NCBI GenBank assembly: GCA_028685945.1
Contig: JAQUCZ010000007.1
Location: forward strand, 1-18,432
Direction: 5' to 3'
Source: Sulfurimonadaceae bacterium
Lineage (GTDB): Bacteria; Campylobacterota; Campylobacteria; Campylobacterales; Sulfurimonadaceae
DNA: 18,432 bases
A program made the position numbers and the translations under genes. Of the stretch, positions 13,011-18,432 are shown piece after piece (position 1 is the first letter of the stretch; the number at the start of each line of letters is the position of its first letter). Below the pieces are notes generated by a model, which was not told where the DNA came from, did not search any database, and saw only the letters and a list, made by a program, of their open reading frames with translations.

Positions 13011-13027
13011 CCCAATGTCAGATTGGG
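13011..13027 (+). promoter_or_regulatory. Third rplL-rpoB hairpin, just before the rpoB ribosome site
   Basis: CCCAAT (13011-13016) pairs with ATTGGG (13022-13027) around GTCAG. It lies 19 nt before the ribosome site GAGG (13047-13050) of rpoB. A role in setting rpoB translation or in protecting a processed 5' end is possible but not shown. Confidence 0.45.
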
Positions 13028-13056
13028 TTCTAATTAACAACTCATCGAGGTAGCCA

Positions 13057-16000
13057 ATGTTAAACACTTTATACTCCGGAAATCGTCTTCGTGTAGACTT
13101 CTCTAAAACTCCTCAACAAATTGAAGTACCAAATCTTCTACAACTCCAACAAAGTTCCTACGATAACTTTCTTATGTTAGATGACAAAAACAGAGAGTCT
13201 AGTGGTATTGAAAACGTATTCCAATCAGTTTTCCCGATTCACGATACGCAAAACAGATTGACAGTCGAATACCTAGGAAGCGAAGTCGGTAAACCAAAAT
13301 ATACCGTCAGAGAATGTATGGAAAGAGGCTTGACGTATGCTGTTTCATTAAGAATGAAAACGCGTTTGGTTCTTTGGGATAGAGACGAAAATACAAAAGA
13401 AAAATTAGGCGTAAAAGATATTAAAGAGCAAAGTATTTTTGTTCGCGATATTCCTCTTATGACAGAGAGAACTTCTTTTATCATTAACGGTGTTGAAAGG
13501 GTTGTCGTTAACCAGCTACACAGATCACCGGGTGTAATCTTTAAAGAGGAAGAATCGGCTACGTCGGGCAGTAAATTGATTTACACGGGGCAAATCATCC
13601 CGGATCGCGGTTCATGGCTCTATTTCGAATACGATCCAAAAGATATTCTTTATATGAGAATCAATAAACGCCGTAAAGTACCTGTTACGATTATGTTCCG
13701 TGCGTTGGGTTACTCTAAACAAGACATTTTAAAACTTTTCTATCCGATCCAAACGATCAATATTGTAGATAATATGTTTACAATAAAATTCGATCCAAGC
13801 AATTACAGCTCTCGATTGAATTACGACCTCTACGATACAAGCGGAAAGCTATTGATAGGAAGCGGCAAACGTCTTTCTTTGAAAAAAGCTCAAAAGTTTA
13901 TTGAAGACGGCGTGAACGAAGTTCAGTATCCTGTGGAGGTTCTTGCAGATCGTTATTTGGCGGAGCCTATTATCGATCCTGAAACGGGTGAGATCCTCTT
14001 TGATACAATGACACATATTGATGAGCTAAAACTCAAAAAAATGGCTGAGATCGGAGTAAAAAGCTTTAAAATCGCAAACGACCTTGCCGAAGGCGTCGAT
14101 AGCTCGATTATCAACGCATTCAATGCAGATGCGGATTCGTTGAAACTTCTTAAACAAACAGAAGATATCGAAGATGAAAATGATCTTGCTGCTATTCGTA
14201 TCTACAAAGTTATGAGACCGGGTGAGCCTGTAACAAAAGATGCTGCAAAAGCGTTTGTTAATCAGCTTTTCTTTGATCCTGAGAGATACGATTTGACAAA
14301 AGTCGGTCGTATGAAAATGAACCATAAGCTCGGTTTAGATATTCCTGAGTATATCACCGTGCTTACACACGAAGATATTATCAATTCCGTAAAATACGTA
14401 ATCAAAGTTAAAAACGGTCAAGGTCATATCGACGATAGAGATCACTTAGGAAACCGTCGTATCCGTTCAATCGGTGAGCTTTTAGGGAACGAATTGCATA
14501 ACGGATTGGTGAAGATGCAAAAAGCGATTCGCGATAAACTCTCAACGATGAGCGGTCCTATGAACGAGCTTATGCCACACGATTTAATCAACTCCAAAAT
14601 GATCACGTCGACGATTATGGAGTTTTTCTCGGGCGGTCAGCTTTCTCAATTTATGGATCAGACGAACCCGCTTTCGGAAGTAACCCACAAACGTCGTTTA
14701 TCGGCACTCGGAGAGGGCGGTCTCGTAAAAGAGAGAGCGGGCTTTGAAGTGCGTGACGTTCACCCGACGCATTACGGTCGTATCTGTCCGATTGAGACTC
14801 CCGAGGGGCAAAACATCGGTCTTATCAATACTTTGGCAACCTACTCGAAAGTAAATGAGCACGGATTTATTGAAGCGCCGTATAAAGTTATGAAAGAGGG
14901 CAAAGTAACCGATGAGATCGTTTACTTAACCGCAACTCAAGAAGAGGGCAAAATGATTGCTGCCGCTTCGAACAAACTTGGTAAAGACGGTCAATTCGTC
15001 AACAATATCGTAACCGTTAGAAAAGACGGTGAGATATTTATGCGCAATATTAACGAGTGTGAATATGCAGACCTTTCTTCCCACATGGTGGTCGGTGTTG
15101 CCGCATCGCTTATTCCATTCTTGGAGCACGATGATGCGAACCGCGCACTTATGGGATCAAACATGCAACGTCAAGCAGTACCGCTCTTAAAAGCGACTGC
15201 GCCTATCGTCGGTACGGGTGTTGAAAAGCTTGTTGCACGCGATTCTTGGGAATGTGTGAAAGCAAAGCGTGCGGGTGTCGTAGAGAAAGTAGATGCGAGA
15301 CATATCTATGTGATGGGTGAGGAGGACGGAGAGATTTATATCGATTACTATCCGTTACAAAAGAACCTAAGAACAAATCAAAATACATCGTTTACACAAA
15401 AACCTATCGTCAACGTAGGTGATAAAGTGGCAAAAGGGCAGGTGATCGCCGACGGTCCGAACATGGATCAAGGGGAACTCGCTCTCGGTGTGAATGCTAT
15501 GGTTGCCTTCATGCCATGGAACGGATATAACTACGAGGATGCTATCGTTATCTCCGAACGCATGATCCGTAAGGATGCTTTTACCTCCGTACACATCTAC
15601 GAAAAAGAGGTTGAAGCAAGAGAACTTAAACACGGTGTAGAAGAGATTACTCGTGATATTCCCAACGTCAGAGACGAAGACCTTGCCCACCTTGATGAAA
15701 GCGGTATCGTAAAAATCGGTACCTATGTCAAAGGGGGTATGATCCTTGTCGGAAAAGTTTCCCCTAAGGGCGAGGTAAAACCGACTCCGGAAGAGAGACT
15801 TTTACGCGCTATTTTCGGTGAAAAAGCAGGGCATGTTATCAATAAATCTATGTATTGTCCGCCGAGTATGGAGGGTGTCGTCGTAGATATTAAAATATTC
15901 ACGAAAAAAGGGTACGACAAAGATCCTCGTGCCCTTGAACTTGAAAAAGAAGAACGCGATTATTTAGAGCGTGAACATTATGATCGCCTTTTGATGATCG

Positions 16001-17202
16001 ATAAAGAGGAGATGCTTCGCGTAACGAAACTCTTAACAAAAGAGCCTTTAAATGCTGCTATTAAAGTAGGAGATACCGAGTATAAAGCGGGTGATATAAT
16101 TGACGGTAAAGATCTTGTTGAAGTGAATCGTTTTGCGATGAACTCAATCGTCAAATGTTTTAGCGAAGAGATTCAAGCAGAGTACAACAAAACAAAAAAT
16201 TATTTCCAAAAACAAAAGAGAATTTTCCGTGACGAACACGAAGAGAAACTCTCTATTTTAGAAAAAGACGACATCCTTCCAAATGGCGTCGTGAAGTACG
16301 TTAAGATATACATTGCAACCAAACGTCACCTTAAAGTGGGTGATAAAATGGCAGGACGCCATGGAAACAAAGGTATCGTTTCTATCATCGTTCCCGAAGT
16401 CGACATGCCATACATGGAAGACGGAAGAAGCGTAGATATTTGTCTCAACCCGCTAGGGGTACCTTCTCGTATGAATATCGGGCAAATCTTAGAGATGCAC
16501 CTTGGTATGGCAGGACGCGAACTCGGGCATCAGATTCAAGAACAATTCGATGCAAAACAAAAAGATTTCATCGAGTCGCTCCGTGCGAAAATGATTGAAG
16601 TAGCGGACGTAGCGGGAATGATGAACGCTGCAAAAGTGATCGGCGAGATGGAAAACGAAAAGCTTTTAAAATATGCTCGCGACTGGGCAAACGGCGTGAA
16701 GTTTGCTTCTCCGATTTTCGAAGGTGTCGATGCGCAAGAATTTGATCAACTTTTCAAGTTGGCAAAAATGGATAGCGACGGGAAAACAGTTTTATTTGAT
16801 GGTAAAACGGGTGAGCAAATCAAAGAGCGTGTTAACGTAGGATATATGTATGTTCTTAAGTTACACCACTTGGTTGATGAGAAAATCCATGCTCGTTCAA
16901 CTGGACCATACTCTCTCGTTACGCAACAACCTGTCGGAGGAAAAGCACTTTTCGGTGGACAAAGATTCGGGGAGATGGAGGTTTGGGCACTTGAAGCCTA
17001 CGGAGCTTCGGCAGTACTCAAAGAGATGTTGACAATCAAATCGGATGACGTAGAGGGACGTGTACGTGCTTACAAAGCATTGACAAAAGGTGAACTGGTG
17101 CCTGCTTCGGGAATTCCTGAAACATTGTTCGTTTTAACAAAAGAGCTTCAATCCCTAGCTCTTGACATAGAGATTTTTGACGAGGTAGAAGATAATGAGT
17201 AA
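13057..17202 (+). CDS. rpoB: DNA-directed RNA polymerase subunit beta
   Basis: 1381 residues (E. coli 1342), with no fusion or intein. The beta subunit forms one half of the active-site cleft. The rifampicin region GQLSQFMDQ to HKRRLSALGEGG spans about 527-553; D534, H544 and S549 correspond to E. coli D516, H526 and S531 and are wild type. A Glu replaces the usual Pro four residues after the S531 equivalent. Catalytic lysines K1097 and K1105 lie in GDKMAGRHGNKG, and GGQRFGEMEVWALEAYGAS is near the C-terminus. The ATG follows CGAGG by 6 nt. The last codons overlap the rpoC start by 8 nt in another frame. Confidence 0.98.
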   Translation: MLNTLYSGNRLRVDFSKTPQQIEVPNLLQLQQSSYDNFLMLDDKNRESSGIENVFQSVFPIHDTQNRLTVEYLGSEVGKPKYTVRECMERGLTYAVSLRMKTRLVLWDRDENTKEKLGVKDIKEQSIFVRDIPLMTERTSFIINGVERVVVNQLHRSPGVIFKEEESATSGSKLIYTGQIIPDRGSWLYFEYDPKDILYMRINKRRKVPVTIMFRALGYSKQDILKLFYPIQTINIVDNMFTIKFDPSNYSSRLNYDLYDTSGKLLIGSGKRLSLKKAQKFIEDGVNEVQYPVEVLADRYLAEPIIDPETGEILFDTMTHIDELKLKKMAEIGVKSFKIANDLAEGVDSSIINAFNADADSLKLLKQTEDIEDENDLAAIRIYKVMRPGEPVTKDAAKAFVNQLFFDPERYDLTKVGRMKMNHKLGLDIPEYITVLTHEDIINSVKYVIKVKNGQGHIDDRDHLGNRRIRSIGELLGNELHNGLVKMQKAIRDKLSTMSGPMNELMPHDLINSKMITSTIMEFFSGGQLSQFMDQTNPLSEVTHKRRLSALGEGGLVKERAGFEVRDVHPTHYGRICPIETPEGQNIGLINTLATYSKVNEHGFIEAPYKVMKEGKVTDEIVYLTATQEEGKMIAAASNKLGKDGQFVNNIVTVRKDGEIFMRNINECEYADLSSHMVVGVAASLIPFLEHDDANRALMGSNMQRQAVPLLKATAPIVGTGVEKLVARDSWECVKAKRAGVVEKVDARHIYVMGEEDGEIYIDYYPLQKNLRTNQNTSFTQKPIVNVGDKVAKGQVIADGPNMDQGELALGVNAMVAFMPWNGYNYEDAIVISERMIRKDAFTSVHIYEKEVEARELKHGVEEITRDIPNVRDEDLAHLDESGIVKIGTYVKGGMILVGKVSPKGEVKPTPEERLLRAIFGEKAGHVINKSMYCPPSMEGVVVDIKIFTKKGYDKDPRALELEKEERDYLEREHYDRLLMIDKEEMLRVTKLLTKEPLNAAIKVGDTEYKAGDIIDGKDLVEVNRFAMNSIVKCFSEEIQAEYNKTKNYFQKQKRIFRDEHEEKLSILEKDDILPNGVVKYVKIYIATKRHLKVGDKMAGRHGNKGIVSIIVPEVDMPYMEDGRSVDICLNPLGVPSRMNIGQILEMHLGMAGRELGHQIQEQFDAKQKDFIESLRAKMIEVADVAGMMNAAKVIGEMENEKLLKYARDWANGVKFASPIFEGVDAQEFDQLFKLAKMDSDGKTVLFDGKTGEQIKERVNVGYMYVLKLHHLVDEKIHARSTGPYSLVTQQPVGGKALFGGQRFGEMEVWALEAYGASAVLKEMLTIKSDDVEGRVRAYKALTKGELVPASGIPETLFVLTKELQSLALDIEIFDEVEDNE

Positions 17203-18432
17203 ATTAGTACCTATAGAAGTAAGAGAAGACAATAGACCGCAAGATATCAAACAGATTCAATTCCGTTTGGCATCTCCTGAAAAAGTGATGTCGTGGAGTC
17301 ACGGAGAGGTTAAAAAACCTGAGACGATCAACTACCGTACACTTAAACCGGAACGAGACGGGCTTTTCTGTGCAAAAATTTTCGGTCCCGTAAGAGATTA
17401 CGAATGTCTTTGCGGAAAATACAAAAAAATGCGCTATAAGGGCGTTATTTGTGAAAAATGTGGCGTTGAAGTCACCGCAACGAAAGTGCGCCGTATCCGT
17501 ATGGGGCATATCGAACTTGTTACTCCCGTAGCACATATTTGGTATGTAAGCTCATTACCTTCACGTATCGGTACTCTCTTAGGTATCAAAATGAAAGACC
17601 TCGAGCGCGTATTATATTACGAAGCTTATATCGTTGAATCTGGCGGAGAGGCGTATTACGATGCGGAGGGGAAAACTCCTGTATTAAAATACGACGTTCT
17701 TAACGAAGAGCAGTACCGCACTTTGGCGCAAAGATTCGGTGAATTAGGATTCAAAGCTCGTATGGGTGGAGAGGTCGTACGCGATCTATTGGATTCGATC
17801 GACCTTGTAGAGTTGTTTACGTCCCTTAAAGAAGAGATTGAAAATACGAATTCCGAAGCAAAAACAAAAATTATTGCAAAAAGATTAAAAGTTATCGAGT
17901 CTTTCTTAAATTCAGGAAACAACCCTGCGTGGATGATGCTGACTGTTTTACCTGTTTTACCGCCTGATCTGCGTCCTCTTGTATCATTAGACGGAGGGAA
18001 GTTTGCGGTTTCCGACGTAAACGACCTTTATCGCCGTGTTATCAACAGAAACCAAAGGTTAAAACGCCTCGTAGAACTTGAAGCGCCTGAAATTATCGTA
18101 AGAAACGAAAAACGTATGCTTCAAGAGTCGGTGGACGCTCTTTTTGACAACGGTCGCCGTGCCAATGCCGTCAAAGGCGCAAACAAACGTCCGTTAAAAT
18201 CTTTGAGTGAAATTATCAAAGGGAAGCAAGGGCGTTTCCGTCAAAACCTTCTAGGGAAACGTGTTGACTTCTCCGGACGTTCCGTTATCGTCGTAGGTCC
18301 TTCGTTAAGAATGGATGAGTGTGGATTACCGAAAAAAATGGCTCTTGAATTGTTCAAGCCGCATTTGATCGCAAAACTTGAAGAAAAAGGGTACGCGACA
18401 ACCGTAAAAGCGGCAAAAAACATGATCGAAGA
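17195..18432 (+). CDS. rpoC: DNA-directed RNA polymerase subunit beta', partial (5' part)
   Basis: The first 412 codons; the gene runs off the window. The N-terminal zinc site is complete: C71-L-C73 and C86-E-K-C89, matching E. coli C70/C72/C85/C88. Clamp residues and the KGKQGRFRQNLLGKRVDFSG stretch (about 342-361) near the bridge to the active centre are present. The catalytic NADFDGD motif lies downstream, beyond the window. The ATG overlaps the rpoB stop (ATGAGTAA), so translation is probably coupled. The subunit is encoded separately, unlike the rpoB-rpoC fusion of Helicobacter and Wolinella. Confidence 0.98.
   Translation, partial: MSKLVPIEVREDNRPQDIKQIQFRLASPEKVMSWSHGEVKKPETINYRTLKPERDGLFCAKIFGPVRDYECLCGKYKKMRYKGVICEKCGVEVTATKVRRIRMGHIELVTPVAHIWYVSSLPSRIGTLLGIKMKDLERVLYYEAYIVESGGEAYYDAEGKTPVLKYDVLNEEQYRTLAQRFGELGFKARMGGEVVRDLLDSIDLVELFTSLKEEIENTNSEAKTKIIAKRLKVIESFLNSGNNPAWMMLTVLPVLPPDLRPLVSLDGGKFAVSDVNDLYRRVINRNQRLKRLVELEAPEIIVRNEKRMLQESVDALFDNGRRANAVKGANKRPLKSLSEIIKGKQGRFRQNLLGKRVDFSGRSVIVVGPSLRMDECGLPKKMALELFKPHLIAKLEEKGYATTVKAAKNMIE

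Noticed and set aside
13057..17202. Intein or insertion in RpoB
   Set aside because: The 1381-residue length and continuous conserved motifs leave no room for an intein-sized insertion.

Overview
The window is from a member of the Campylobacterota (Epsilonproteobacteria), most likely a free-living Sulfurimonas/Sulfuricurvum-type organism. I infer this from three things. The order is tRNA-Thr, Tyr, Gly, Thr, then tuf, rpmG, trnW, secE, nusG, rplK, rplA, rplJ, rplL, rpoB, rpoC. RpoB and RpoC are separate proteins, whereas Helicobacter and Wolinella carry a fusion. The signalling genes upstream are also typical of free-living relatives. Genus is not certain from sequence reading alone.

Region 1 (1-2900) holds stand-alone housekeeping and accessory genes. 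They are a truncated AEC-family carrier (minus), a small thioredoxin-like protein (plus) transcribed divergently from a 28-bp spacer, a TrmH/SpoU-family 2'-O-ribose RNA methyltransferase (minus), and a YaaA-family protein (minus). A 63-bp element made of two covarying hairpins lies in the leader of the methyltransferase gene.

Region 2 (about 2940-7658) is a four-gene operon for cyclic-nucleotide signalling. It encodes a secreted FecR-domain protein with a hendecad-repeat segment, a membrane CHASE2 class III adenylate cyclase, a soluble GAF/HD-GYP protein (predicted c-di-GMP phosphodiesterase), and a metallo-beta-lactamase-fold protein resembling class II cyclic-nucleotide phosphodiesterases. 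Gaps are 10 and 11 nt, then an 8-nt overlap. One transcript would therefore carry a sensor, a predicted cAMP synthase, a candidate cAMP hydrolase and a c-di-GMP hydrolase. This is the most interesting system in the window.

Region 3 (7659-18432) is the core translation/transcription cluster. A consensus sigma70 promoter (TTGACA, 17 bp, TATAAT) precedes the tRNA genes. Then come tuf, rpmG, tRNA-Trp, secE, nusG, the L11/L1 and L10/L12 genes, rpoB, and rpoC, which is cut by the window end. Several spacers hold strong RNA structures: a hairpin over the tuf stop, a hairpin before trnW, a possible pseudoknot before rplA, a structured leader before rplJ, and three hairpins between rplL and rpoB. Two of the five tRNAs have one mismatched acceptor-stem pair each. 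No mobile element, CRISPR array or phage gene was seen.
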